This document shows positions 17,408 through 26,896 of a DNA stretch of 64,000 bases, piece after piece. Within the stretch, counting starts at the first letter, position 1. Every line of letters begins with the position of its first letter. The position numbers and the translations under genes were made by a program. This DNA is from Zobellia amurskyensis (GTDB lineage: Bacteria > Bacteroidota > Bacteroidia > Flavobacteriales > Flavobacteriaceae). The notes beneath the pieces were generated by a model. The model saw only the letters and a program-made list of their open reading frames with translations. It ran no database searches and was not told where the DNA came from. Location of the stretch: positions 124,001 to 188,000 of the forward strand of contig NZ_RCNR01000003.1 in NCBI RefSeq assembly GCF_009725985.1, read 5' to 3'.

Positions 17408-20257
17408 ATGATACAATTGAATATACTTAAAAAACTCCTGCTCGGTGGATCCTTCTGTATGCTATGCTGCTTATCGGTATCGGCACAAACTATAGATTCA
17501 ACCAGTACGGTTGTTTTAGAGAACGAACCTAGTAAGCTAGAGTCTTATTTAGAGGAAGATATAAACATGGGGTTTGTAACGACTGAAAAACAAGGTGTCG
17601 TTGGGTCTTCATCGACCGTAAAGCCTGGCGATTTTTTAAAGTTCGATACTACGCAGTGGGTTCGCGATGCTTTAGGTGGAAGATTAACCGGATTAATGGG
17701 CGGTAATAGTATACGAGGGTTAGGAGAAGCTTTAATAGTTGTAGACGGTATTCCCGGACGTAATATAGACCTCTTAAATATGGAGGAGATAGAGGAAATC
17801 ACTATATTAAAAGATGCAAATGTATCTGCACTCTATGGTTCTATGGCCAGAAACGGTGTTATCGTGGTTACTACAAAACGAGGGTCTACCCAAAAACAGT
17901 TTAATATAAGTGCCAGCACGGGTGTAAGATTGCCCGTTAGCATGCCTAATTATCTAAACTCGGCGGACTATATGACCTATTTTAACGAGGCTCGTGCTAA
18001 TGATGGTTTAGGTGAAATATATACTGCGGAACAAATCCAAAATCATAGAAGTGGTGCTAATCCGTACAGGTATCCAAATGTTGATTTTCATAATAGTGCG
18101 AACTTTAATCCGCTTACACCTTTTGCCAATGTAACGGCAGATTTTTCCGGAGGTTCTGAAAACACCAAATTCTACATCAATTTGGGTTTTAAATCAGATG
18201 GGAGTTTTCAATCAGTAAACCCAGAAAATGACAAAGGAGCCAAAAGATTTAATGTAAGGGGTAATATTGATTTTAGAATAAATGATTGGATAACAAGTAG
18301 CCTAGATGTAGTAGCCATAATTGATAAGAATAAAACTTCACTAAGTAATATTTACACCCAGGGCGATTCTATAAGACCCAATTTATATTCGCCATTATTA
18401 CCTATTAGTGAAATAGATTTTTCTGTAAATCCTGGATTGCGCGGTATTGTTGATGCAGCCAATCAGTATGATGGGTTTCTTTTAGGAGGCAATCAAGTTT
18501 ATAATGACGGCGCCATTGCAAAGATTTTTGGTGGAGGCTATCAGACAAATATGACAAGGGTAAGCCAGGTCAATAATGCAATAGATTTTGATTTGAGTGC
18601 TATAACCAAAGGACTGTCCGCAAAAAGCTACGTTAGTTTTGATTTTTATAACATATATAACTTAAGTGTTCAGAATGAATATGCGGTGTATCAACCTACT
18701 TGGAGCGATAATAACAAAATTATTGATCTGGTTAATGTAAAGGACAACGATTTAAAAGGTCAGGTAGAAAATGTAAACACCAACGTTTTCGCCATCAGGT
18801 ATGGCTTTTATGGTCTTTTGAATTATGAGAGAAAGTTTAATGAGAATCACTCTATTGATGCTTCGTTAATCGGTTTTGCAAATAACACATATGTAAGGGA
18901 GGAGAAGCAGTCGGCTAAAAATAGCCATGTGGCCCTAAGTTTAAACTATAATTATAAGAAAAAGATATATGGTAACTTTAGTGGTGCCTATGTAAATTCT
19001 GTAAAGTTAGCAGATGGTAATAGAGGTAAATTTGCTCCCACTTTAGGACTGGCATATGTATTGAGTGAAGAGTCTTCTTTGCAAGAATCGCCTTGGTTAG
19101 ACTATTTTAAAATAAGGTCATCAGTTGGCGTAGTGTACACGGACCTTGGTATTCAGGATTATTTCTTATATGATGCCATTTACGAGCAAGACGGAGGAGG
19201 TTATAACTGGGGAGATTCTAATGGATCAGGCTACTACAATGCATCTACAAAAATTTTAAGAGGTCAGAATTTAGGTTTGGATTTTGAGAAAAGAACAGAC
19301 TATACATTGGGTTTTGAAGCGTTGATGTTTAAAAAGGTATGGTTAGAGGCTAATGTATTTCAGTCTGTTATGGGAGAAAAAGTTATCAGGGCTTCTACCT
19401 TGTATCCTGATTATTATAGCTCATTTAGACCTTATAGCAACTTCAATGAAGATCAATATTCAGGTTTTGAAGTCGGCATAAATTATCATACAAAAACAGA
19501 GAACTCTACTTTAGATATAGGGGCAAGAGCACTATATACTAAATCGAAAAGAACAAAAGTAGATGAGATTTACGAAGACGAATATCAAAATAGAAAAGGT
19601 ACTCCTGTAGATGCCATTTGGGGTCTTGAGTCTTTAGGATTGTTCGGAGTGGATGATTTTAATGAAGATGGTACATTAAAAGGCGACTTGCCAACACAAT
19701 ACGGTACGGTAAAACTGGGTGATATTAAATACAAAAACCAAAACGGAGATGATGTTATAAATGATCAGGACATGGTCCAAATCGGACTTTATGGAGCACC
19801 GTGGAGTTTTGGGTCGGACGTAACTTGGTCCTATAAAGCTTTTACTTTGTTTGCGCTCTTTACTGCTGAGGTTGGTAGGGATGGTATTTTGTCCGGAGAT
19901 TATTATAGACCGCAAGGAGACGCAAAGTACTCAGAGGTAGTAGAAGGCAGATGGACGGAAGCTACTGCTGATACAGCTACCTTTCCAAGACTTTCTTCGA
20001 TTGGTAACACCAACAATTTTGATAAGACTTCTACCTATTGGTTGTACAGTAATGACAATTTCAGGATACAACGGGTACAGTTAACGTTCGATTTGCCTTC
20101 CCAGTTAGTAGACAAATTGAAGATGAAAGATATTAACCTATTCACCTCGGTATCTAATTTGGCAGAATTTTCGAAAAACAAAGATATTAGGGAATTACAG
20201 TTTGGTTTTAATCCAATGTTCCGCTATTTCTCTTTTGGGGCAAGAATGAAGTTTTAA
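17408..20257 (+). CDS. SusC-like TonB-dependent transporter without the CarboxypepD_reg domain (pair 2)
   Basis: A 949-residue outer-membrane protein, about 100 residues shorter than its neighbour at 12391. After a signal peptide (..CLSVSAQ) it goes through a short low-similarity linker into the plug (ALIVVDGIPGRN, ITILKDANVSALYGSMARNG, IVVTTKRGS) and the barrel, which ends FGARMKF. The CarboxypepD_reg-like extension is absent and no convincing TonB box is seen. The first 60 residues carry SxVVLENEPS and LEEDINMG, which I do not recognise. It overlaps no neighbour. The SusD partner's preferred ATG begins 19 bases after its stop. Confidence 0.92.
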   Translation: MIQLNILKKLLLGGSFCMLCCLSVSAQTIDSTSTVVLENEPSKLESYLEEDINMGFVTTEKQGVVGSSSTVKPGDFLKFDTTQWVRDALGGRLTGLMGGNSIRGLGEALIVVDGIPGRNIDLLNMEEIEEITILKDANVSALYGSMARNGVIVVTTKRGSTQKQFNISASTGVRLPVSMPNYLNSADYMTYFNEARANDGLGEIYTAEQIQNHRSGANPYRYPNVDFHNSANFNPLTPFANVTADFSGGSENTKFYINLGFKSDGSFQSVNPENDKGAKRFNVRGNIDFRINDWITSSLDVVAIIDKNKTSLSNIYTQGDSIRPNLYSPLLPISEIDFSVNPGLRGIVDAANQYDGFLLGGNQVYNDGAIAKIFGGGYQTNMTRVSQVNNAIDFDLSAITKGLSAKSYVSFDFYNIYNLSVQNEYAVYQPTWSDNNKIIDLVNVKDNDLKGQVENVNTNVFAIRYGFYGLLNYERKFNENHSIDASLIGFANNTYVREEKQSAKNSHVALSLNYNYKKKIYGNFSGAYVNSVKLADGNRGKFAPTLGLAYVLSEESSLQESPWLDYFKIRSSVGVVYTDLGIQDYFLYDAIYEQDGGGYNWGDSNGSGYYNASTKILRGQNLGLDFEKRTDYTLGFEALMFKKVWLEANVFQSVMGEKVIRASTLYPDYYSSFRPYSNFNEDQYSGFEVGINYHTKTENSTLDIGARALYTKSKRTKVDEIYEDEYQNRKGTPVDAIWGLESLGLFGVDDFNEDGTLKGDLPTQYGTVKLGDIKYKNQNGDDVINDQDMVQIGLYGAPWSFGSDVTWSYKAFTLFALFTAEVGRDGILSGDYYRPQGDAKYSEVVEGRWTEATADTATFPRLSSIGNTNNFDKTSTYWLYSNDNFRIQRVQLTFDLPSQLVDKLKMKDINLFTSVSNLAEFSKNKDIRELQFGFNPMFRYFSFGARMKF

Positions 20258-20276
20258 TGTGAAAAATAAAATTGAA

Positions 20277-22004
20277 ATGAAGAACATACTTAAAAATATA
20301 ACCCTTTTCACGTTATTTTCATCAATCATGGCGTGTAGCTTGGTAGAACCTGTAGATGAAAATCTCTTGGGAGAAGACCGTCTGAATTTTGACCCGGCCT
20401 TTGCCGAGGGCGTTTTGCTCAACGCTTATGAAGGTTTGGTTAATCAGCTTTATTTTAATGATGCTGCAACGGATGATGCCGTAAATAATTTCTTGAGTAG
20501 CTACCGAAGGATGGCAACCGGCGAATGGAACGCGCAAAACCCCTTCACAAGTAAGTGGGGTATGTATGAGCAGGTGTTATATGCCAATAAGTTTATAACC
20601 TTGATAGATGAGGTAGAATGGAAGCGAGATGAGGAAACCAATGAGCTTTTCAAAGAACGATTGTATGGTGAAGCTGTTGCTCTTAGAGCACTTAGACATT
20701 TTTGGATTTTACAGGAACATGGAGGCCGTGGCGCTTCAGGGCAATTGTTGGGCATACCTTATATCACTGAGTTTTATGAATTTGATGCCGATTTTAACAC
20801 GCCTAGATTAGGATTTGAAGAAACGGTTTCCAGAATTGTGGCCGATTTTGATGAGGCGCTAGAATATTTACCAATGGATTATGATGGTGATTTGGCAAAA
20901 AGACCTTCTAGGTACAACGATTCAAATGATGATAAATATCAATTTGTATTCGGTGCAGATCAAGATGCAAGAATAAACGGGCGAATTATTAAGGCGTTTA
21001 AAGCTAAGTTATATTTATTGGCGGCCAGTCCAGCTTTTATGAACGGGCAGGGTAGTTATTACCAAGATGCCGCTAATCTTCTTGCAGAACTTTTAAATGA
21101 TATTGGAGGCCTTGGCGGGCTAGATCCAAACGGATACTATAACTTCTATGAATTTCCGTTAGGTACACGAAATTTTCAAGAAGTACTTTGGAGAAGCAAT
21201 GCTTCCACTAATATGACTTGGGTAGAAAGTCAGCATTTTCCCCCTTCTCTAAATGGAGAAGGCAGACTTAACCCGTCTCAGAATTTAGTGGAAGCTTTTC
21301 CAATGTTAGATGGTTTTCCTTTCTCGGAATCACACCCGGATTATAATGCGGCCAACCCTTTTGAAAATAGGGATATGAGGTTGCAGCGGTACATACTCTA
21401 TAATGGCAATGATTTAAACGGAAGAGTGGTAAGCATTACTAATGATGGAGGTGTAGACGGTATTGACCAAATTTCGCAACGTTCAACACGATCGGGGTAT
21501 TATCTGAAAAAATTATTGGATCAAAAGGTGGTAATAAGTGCGGATGGTTCTATTTCTAGCTCAGAGAAGATAAATGTTTTTGTTCGGTATACGGATCTGT
21601 TCCTTATGCTTGCCGAAACAGCCAATGAATTGGGAGGACCGGAACAAATGGTAGGCGGTATGTCCGCTAGAAATATCATTGCGGCCATTAGACAAAGAGC
21701 CGGTATTGGCCTTGATAATTCAGATGCTTACTTAGGCAGTATAAGCTCTCAAGAAGACATGCGAAACTTGATCCGTAACGAACGCCGGTTAGAACTTTGT
21801 TTTGAAGGACATCGTTTGTACGATTTAAGAAGGTGGAACCTTTTTGACCAAACGCCGGATGCCAGAGGGTTACAGTTTGATGGGGGTAATTATGAGAGCT
21901 TTACGGTAGAACCAAGGCTCTATAATGCCAATGCCAACTATGCACCTATTCCACAAAACGAAGTGGTAAGGTTCAATTTAATTGAACAGAACCAAGGGTG
22001 GTAG
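20277..22004 (+). CDS. SusD/RagB-like lipoprotein (pair 2)
   Basis: The ATG at 20277 gives a lipoprotein signal (MKNILKNITLF..IMAC); a GTG at 20259 would add six residues and fits less well. The roughly 575-residue protein has SusD features: GEAVALRALRHFWILQEHGG, IIKAFKAKLYLLAASPAF, RYTDLFLMLAETANELGG, AIRQRAGI, RNERRLELCFEGHRLYDLRRW and the terminal QNQGW. It should cap the SusC-like transporter just upstream. Its divergence from the first SusD suggests the two pairs take different fragments of the substrate. Confidence 0.94.
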   Translation: MKNILKNITLFTLFSSIMACSLVEPVDENLLGEDRLNFDPAFAEGVLLNAYEGLVNQLYFNDAATDDAVNNFLSSYRRMATGEWNAQNPFTSKWGMYEQVLYANKFITLIDEVEWKRDEETNELFKERLYGEAVALRALRHFWILQEHGGRGASGQLLGIPYITEFYEFDADFNTPRLGFEETVSRIVADFDEALEYLPMDYDGDLAKRPSRYNDSNDDKYQFVFGADQDARINGRIIKAFKAKLYLLAASPAFMNGQGSYYQDAANLLAELLNDIGGLGGLDPNGYYNFYEFPLGTRNFQEVLWRSNASTNMTWVESQHFPPSLNGEGRLNPSQNLVEAFPMLDGFPFSESHPDYNAANPFENRDMRLQRYILYNGNDLNGRVVSITNDGGVDGIDQISQRSTRSGYYLKKLLDQKVVISADGSISSSEKINVFVRYTDLFLMLAETANELGGPEQMVGGMSARNIIAAIRQRAGIGLDNSDAYLGSISSQEDMRNLIRNERRLELCFEGHRLYDLRRWNLFDQTPDARGLQFDGGNYESFTVEPRLYNANANYAPIPQNEVVRFNLIEQNQGW

Positions 22005-22066
22005 GGCATTCTAAAAAGATATAAATTTAAGCTTCGGCCAAAATGTTAATTTAATTTTTTCATTTT

Positions 22067-23092
22067 ATGAACACAAGATATTTCATTGGTATACTTTCAA
22101 TCTTATTCTTGGTATCGTGTAGCAATACAGAACCTGAATTTGATGATTTTGATACGCAAACCGTCTATTTTCCATATCAAACGCCAGCCAGAACTCTAAT
22201 CCTAGGTAATTATGACCAAGGAATTAATGTAGAGGATAATGCCCATCGTTTTGAAATTACGGCCCTTATGACCGGTGTTTATTCCAACGATGAAGAAAGA
22301 AAGATTCATTTTGAAGTAGATAATAGTCTATTGACCAATGTAGCGAATGTAAAACCACTTCCGGCAAGCTATTATACTTTTGAAAACATTAGTCCTGTAA
22401 CCATACCTTCTGGAGATACTAAGGCGCGCATTCAAGTACAGTTGTATGATGATTTTTTTAACGACACCTTATCTTTTGGAGCTGCCAATACTACCAATTA
22501 CGTAATTCCGCTTAGGCTAACACAGGCAGAGAATATAGATAGTATTCATTCAGGTGTAAGCTTTGAAGGCATAACCGATCTGGACAGGGCCAATGCCGGC
22601 CACTGGGATATTCTTCCTAAAGACTATACACTTTTCGGTATTAAATATATGAATAGGTTTCATGGTAATTACCTCCGTAGAGGAACTGACATGATCACAA
22701 CGGGAACACCTATATTAGGTAGGGAGTATAATGCAGAATTTACCGTAGATGATGAAATAGCCTTTGTTGCCACCAGTGGTTTCAATAAGGTTCACTTAGA
22801 GAATATCATTGGACGAGGAGAAAATTCTAGCCCCGGAAATGTAGCTATGGAACTTTCTTTTACAGAAGACGATTGTACTATTTCTAGCTATAAAGATGAC
22901 CCTTACAATATTAGCGGTACAGGTAAATTTGTAGAAGGAGGCGATACGTGGGGAGGAAAACCAAGAGATGTTATTTATTTGGATTACACCTATACAGATG
23001 CGGATAATTCAGAAACTCATGCCGTTAAGGATACCTTGGTCATAAGAGATAGGACCGCTGTTTTTGAAGAGTTTGAAATTGAATTAAAATAA
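22067..23092 (+). CDS. DUF1735/DUF4361-type surface lipoprotein (SusE-position glycan-binding protein)
   Basis: A 341-residue lipoprotein (lipobox LVSC). The first half carries the DUF1735 pattern, a beta-sandwich with LLTN, LPASYYTF and VTIPSGDTKARIQVQLYDDFF. The second half, from WDILPKDYTLFGIKYMNRFHGNYLRRG, resembles DUF4361. Proteins of this layout follow SusC/SusD genes in Bacteroidota loci and are thought to be surface glycan-binding proteins. It lies 62 bases after the second SusD gene and 9 bases before the next lipoprotein gene, so it is probably part of the same operon. No catalytic residues are expected. Confidence 0.8.
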   Translation: MNTRYFIGILSILFLVSCSNTEPEFDDFDTQTVYFPYQTPARTLILGNYDQGINVEDNAHRFEITALMTGVYSNDEERKIHFEVDNSLLTNVANVKPLPASYYTFENISPVTIPSGDTKARIQVQLYDDFFNDTLSFGAANTTNYVIPLRLTQAENIDSIHSGVSFEGITDLDRANAGHWDILPKDYTLFGIKYMNRFHGNYLRRGTDMITTGTPILGREYNAEFTVDDEIAFVATSGFNKVHLENIIGRGENSSPGNVAMELSFTEDDCTISSYKDDPYNISGTGKFVEGGDTWGGKPRDVIYLDYTYTDADNSETHAVKDTLVIRDRTAVFEEFEIELK

Positions 23093-23101
23093 AATCGGAA
23101 C

Positions 23102-24691
23102 ATGAAATATATTCTAAATTTTGCACAGAACAGAATAGCATTGCTGTTAATGGCATTAGCGGTTTTCATATTTTCTTCCTGTAATAGTGATGATGATGGC
23201 GAGGTAGTTACTAGTTCTACCGTACGCATGAAAACCCTTCCAAAAGTGGCGTATGTACTTGGTGATGCGTTGGACCTTTCCGGTATTGTTATTTCTATGG
23301 ATAAAGATGGGGGTGTGGTAGATGTTCCATTTGCTTCTTTTGGTTCAGAGAACATTACCACAGACCCTGCCAATGGCACGGTATTGGATTTTTCGCACCA
23401 ACAGATTACGATTTCTATTGGGGAGTCGGGAGCTGGATTGATTCAAGCTATTAGTGTAACCAATAATGTAGTTGCTTTAGTAGTAAAAAACAAGGCTACG
23501 GATAATTACGTGAACGGGCAGAAACTACATTTAAATGATATGGTGGTAACCCTTGTTAAGGAGGATGGCGCCAAAACTGATGTTGCTTTTGAGGATTTTG
23601 GAACGGATATTCAAGTAGCTCCAATGAACGGAGACATTCTATCGGTAGACAATACACAAGTAATGGTAACTTATGCTTCTACCAACGCTAAGATTGCACA
23701 GGAAATTCAGGTATTGCCTTTTGCTCCTTTGAGCGGTACCGTTACTACACCGCCTTTGAAAAGTGAATATGAGATAGGAGAGCGGTTAGATTTAGAAGGA
23801 ACCGTTATAACTTACGAAATGACAGGTGGTCTAGAGGTGGTTGTTCCTTTTGAAGATTTTGAGGCTTTTGAACTCATGGCAACTCCGGCAAACGAAACTA
23901 AATTAAAAGCTACGGATTCGGAGATACAAATTTCGCATTCTTCAGGACTTTCCGTTGCCGTTCCCATTACGGTTAATATGCTTGATATAACAGGTATGAC
24001 CATGGAAACAAAACCAGAAAAGACACTCTACGCAGACGGAGAGATAATTGAGCTTAAAGGTTTGACCCTTAGATTGTCTATCAATGGTAAAGAAGACCAG
24101 ATTGTGGCCAGTGAGGATTTTGATATTTACGGAATTGTATCCACTCCTGCCCAAGGAGAAGTCTATGCCGATGGGACAAATGAAATTGTAATTTCATATC
24201 CAGATATAGTAGATACCATTTCCATATCCTTAGGTTCGGAAACTATTTATGAATCTGATTTTTCAGGAGGAGAAGACGGTTGGGCAGCTAACCAAAATGG
24301 TGGGGGTGCTGTTAACTTTTACGCAGAAGACAATGTTCTGGTTGCTACCGATATCGTTGTAGGAGCAAATCCGTGGGATGTACAATTGTTTAAGCCTTCA
24401 ATAATTCTTGAAAAAGATGCTAAATATAAGCTGACAGTTTTAGTTAAAGCATACCCTGGTCAAGGAGATTTCTGGTTTACTCTTTCCGTTGGAGATGGTA
24501 CAGGCAGAGATGGTTGGCAAGCTTATGATGGAGGTGGCGGTGTTTGGTTGGCCGGTGATACGGAATACCAAACGTATGAGAAAGAATTTGTCATGGGGCA
24601 GGAAACTACAAATGGTGCCCGTGTATTATTGGATATAGGCAATCAAACCAATGGCATAATGGTACAGTCTGTAAAATTGGAAAAGCTATAA
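23102..24691 (+). CDS. Multi-Ig surface glycan-binding lipoprotein with C-terminal carbohydrate-binding module
   Basis: A 529-residue lipoprotein (lipobox FSSC followed by NSDDD). It has four related Ig-like repeats of about 75 residues, near 41-112, 123-196, 205-275 and 300-372. Each has the frame Y..G..LDLxGxVxxxxxxGxxxxVxFxxF and ends in a strand of the type IxISY. Residues about 383-529 form a jelly-roll resembling CBM4/9-type modules (YESDFSGGEDGWAAN, NPWDVQLFKP, GARVLLDIGN). This is the usual design of a SusF-position surface glycan-binding protein, with stacked Ig spacers holding a binding module away from the membrane. Confidence 0.75.
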   Translation: MKYILNFAQNRIALLLMALAVFIFSSCNSDDDGEVVTSSTVRMKTLPKVAYVLGDALDLSGIVISMDKDGGVVDVPFASFGSENITTDPANGTVLDFSHQQITISIGESGAGLIQAISVTNNVVALVVKNKATDNYVNGQKLHLNDMVVTLVKEDGAKTDVAFEDFGTDIQVAPMNGDILSVDNTQVMVTYASTNAKIAQEIQVLPFAPLSGTVTTPPLKSEYEIGERLDLEGTVITYEMTGGLEVVVPFEDFEAFELMATPANETKLKATDSEIQISHSSGLSVAVPITVNMLDITGMTMETKPEKTLYADGEIIELKGLTLRLSINGKEDQIVASEDFDIYGIVSTPAQGEVYADGTNEIVISYPDIVDTISISLGSETIYESDFSGGEDGWAANQNGGGAVNFYAEDNVLVATDIVVGANPWDVQLFKPSIILEKDAKYKLTVLVKAYPGQGDFWFTLSVGDGTGRDGWQAYDGGGGVWLAGDTEYQTYEKEFVMGQETTNGARVLLDIGNQTNGIMVQSVKLEKL

Positions 24692-24770
24692 TTCTTTAGT
24701 TTAGTGATAGTTAGTTAGGTAATTTTTGGCAGAGTTGAGTTATTTAGTATAGTCGAGAATTACACGGATT

Positions 24771-24801
24771 AGGCCGGTTTTTTAATATAATAAACCGGCT
24801 T
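24771..24801 (+). terminator. Candidate terminator between the glycan-binding and GH5 genes
   Basis: An 8-bp G/C-containing stem (GCCGGTTT at 24773-24780 with AAACCGGC at 24792-24799) and an 11-base AT loop. The trailing T-tract is poor, so it may only attenuate. It lies 80 bases after the glycan-binding gene. Confidence 0.4.
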
Positions 24802-24908
24802 TATCCTTCAATTTCAAATTTTAAATCGATGTTATCGATCTCACAAAATAAATAATCCCGGTTGTTGGTTTATTCAAACGCATCCTGTAACACTAAAATT
24901 AAAACCAG

Positions 24909-26057
24909 ATGAAAAATACCATCTTAATTTCTTTAGTTCTGAGTTTAAAACTTTGCTGTTTTTGGGGTTGTGCGCAAAAGGAGGAAAGTACAAAGGATAA
25001 AATACCTGGAGCTATTGATATGGTTGAGACGGACAAGCGTGACGATACGGAAAACAACGATATACGCAAGATAACACCTAAAGAATTTGTTATAGACATG
25101 GGAGCTGGCTGGAATCTGGGTAACGCTATGGATACCGAAAGTGAGGACGAAACAGCTTGGGGAAACCCCATTACCACTAAGGAAATGATTGATGAAATTG
25201 CAAAGAAGGGATTTAAAACATTACGATTGCCCGTTACTTGGAGGTTTCATATGGGGCCTGCACCGGATTACGAGATAGAAAAAGAATGGTTGGATAAAGT
25301 TGAGAAAATTGCCAATTACGCTTTCGATAATAAAATGTATGTTATTGTTAATATTCATCATGATGAGGCATGGATAATACCTACGTATGAAAAAGCCCCT
25401 ACAGTCAAAAGTCAGCTTATCAAGGTTTGGACACAGATAGCTAACAGATTTAAAACGTACGATGACTACCTCATTTTTGAAACCTTGAACGAACCACGTC
25501 ATGAAGAAACACCTGAAGAGTGGGATGGAGGTACTGCCGAAGGACGTGATGCCGTAAATCAATATCATCAAGTAAGCGTAGACGCCATTAGAGCTACGGG
25601 AGGAAACAATACAAGTAGAAAAATCATGGTTTCTACATATGCCGCGAGTACAAATTCAAATGCTTTAAGTGATTATATTATTCCTAATGATGATGAAAAT
25701 GTCATCGTATCCGTCCACAGCTATTCACCGTATTTATTCTGTTTAGAAGGAACCGACCCAACTTGGGGGACCGAAGCCGATAAAACGGAACTAACCCAAG
25801 AGTTCAATAAAATTCATGATAAATTTGAGAAAGAGGGTAGAGCTGTAGTTATGGGAGAATGGGGTTCCACATTTAGTAACAATCCGGAAGACCGGTTAGC
25901 CCATGCAGAATTTTATGCGACGGCATGTGTTGAGCGAGGCATTTGTCCTGTTTGGTGGGATAATGGAAATCTTGACGAGTTTGCCATTTTCAATAGAAAT
26001 ACGTTGGAATGGACTTATCCAGAGATTGCTGATGCGATTGTCAATGCAACAAAATAA
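24909..26057 (+). CDS. GH5 endo-beta-glucanase lipoprotein (GH5_4/GH5_2-like)
   Basis: A 382-residue lipoprotein (Cys21 in FWGC) with a full GH5 TIM barrel. GWNLGNAMDTESEDETAWG is at about 67-85, with RLPVTW, NIHHDE, the acid/base in TLNEPR (Glu195), VHSYSPY and the nucleophile in MGEWGS (Glu317). An acidic spacer of about 35 residues separates the lipid anchor from the domain. Known GH5 enzymes of this type cut beta-1,4-linked glucans, xyloglucan, mixed-linkage glucan or glucomannan. The lipid anchor and its place at the end of the SusC/D operon suggest a surface endo-enzyme that makes the fragments the transporters import. The exact substrate cannot be read from the sequence. Confidence 0.92.
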   Translation: MKNTILISLVLSLKLCCFWGCAQKEESTKDKIPGAIDMVETDKRDDTENNDIRKITPKEFVIDMGAGWNLGNAMDTESEDETAWGNPITTKEMIDEIAKKGFKTLRLPVTWRFHMGPAPDYEIEKEWLDKVEKIANYAFDNKMYVIVNIHHDEAWIIPTYEKAPTVKSQLIKVWTQIANRFKTYDDYLIFETLNEPRHEETPEEWDGGTAEGRDAVNQYHQVSVDAIRATGGNNTSRKIMVSTYAASTNSNALSDYIIPNDDENVIVSVHSYSPYLFCLEGTDPTWGTEADKTELTQEFNKIHDKFEKEGRAVVMGEWGSTFSNNPEDRLAHAEFYATACVERGICPVWWDNGNLDEFAIFNRNTLEWTYPEIADAIVNATK

Positions 26058-26353
26058 TATGAGTTCTGAGATGAATACAGAATACTATTTATGGAGGTAT
26101 TCCGTTCATAGGGCGGCTAGAAGAAGAACCAGTCAGGAATATAAATTGTAAGTTTCTTATTGCCAGAGAAAAATAACTTTTCAAGTTTAATTCCAGCCCA
26201 AAGCTTTTAAAAGAGAGTATTATTTATAAGATTTTGTCTCAATCTTTTTAAAGGAGCAGACGTATTACCTTGGACTTTAGGGGTAATATAAATTAAAGTG
26301 GATTTTTTTTTCTATTTTTCACTCTTCTAGGAAAGTTCAATTATTCCCTTTTT

Positions 26354-26896
26354 ATGGATAAAACTGCATTAAACGACCTAAAATCTAGTGATAGACTTAA
26401 ATTAAAAGTACTTTATAATTTATATAGGGGCGAGTTTTTGAACTTTGGAAAAAGGTATAACCTTGACCAAGATACCTTGTCCGATGTGTATCAAGAAGCC
26501 TTTTTAGCCTTGAGAAAAAGAGCACTACAAGGAAAATTAGATGCTATTGATAGCAGTATGAAAACGTATCTCTTTGGGATAGGAAAATTTAAAATTTACG
26601 ATGAACTTAAGCTAAGGAAACGGGAAGTTTCCTATGAAAGCCAACTACATGTCGTAGGAGATGAGTATGCAGAAATTAAAATTGAACCAGACTCTGAACT
26701 AACGGAAAAGCAAGAGTTAATGCGCAAATATCTTAAGGAACTAGGAGAAAAATGTCGCCAAGTGTTAACCATGTTCTATTATCGCGGACTAAATATAAAA
26801 GAAATCGCAGAAGAGGCTGGTTACAATAATGAGAATGTGGTAAAGGCCCAAAAGTCCCGATGCTTAAAAACCCTTAGACAACTGTGTAATGGATAG
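26354..26896 (+). CDS. ECF-type RNA polymerase sigma factor
   Basis: A 180-residue sigma-70 family protein with region 2 (about residues 25-100: DQDTLSDVYQEAFLALRKR, TYLFGIGKFKIYDELK) and region 4 (about 115-178: LTMFYYRGLNIKEIAEEAGYNNENVVKAQKSRCLKTL). Regions 1 and 3 are missing, as in ECF sigmas. Its stop overlaps the start of the TPR membrane protein by 8 bases, the usual sigma/anti-sigma pairing. It lies 7 kb upstream of the T6SS cluster. Whether it reads the shared T6SS promoter element is untested. Confidence 0.92.
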   Translation: MDKTALNDLKSSDRLKLKVLYNLYRGEFLNFGKRYNLDQDTLSDVYQEAFLALRKRALQGKLDAIDSSMKTYLFGIGKFKIYDELKLRKREVSYESQLHVVGDEYAEIKIEPDSELTEKQELMRKYLKELGEKCRQVLTMFYYRGLNIKEIAEEAGYNNENVVKAQKSRCLKTLRQLCNG

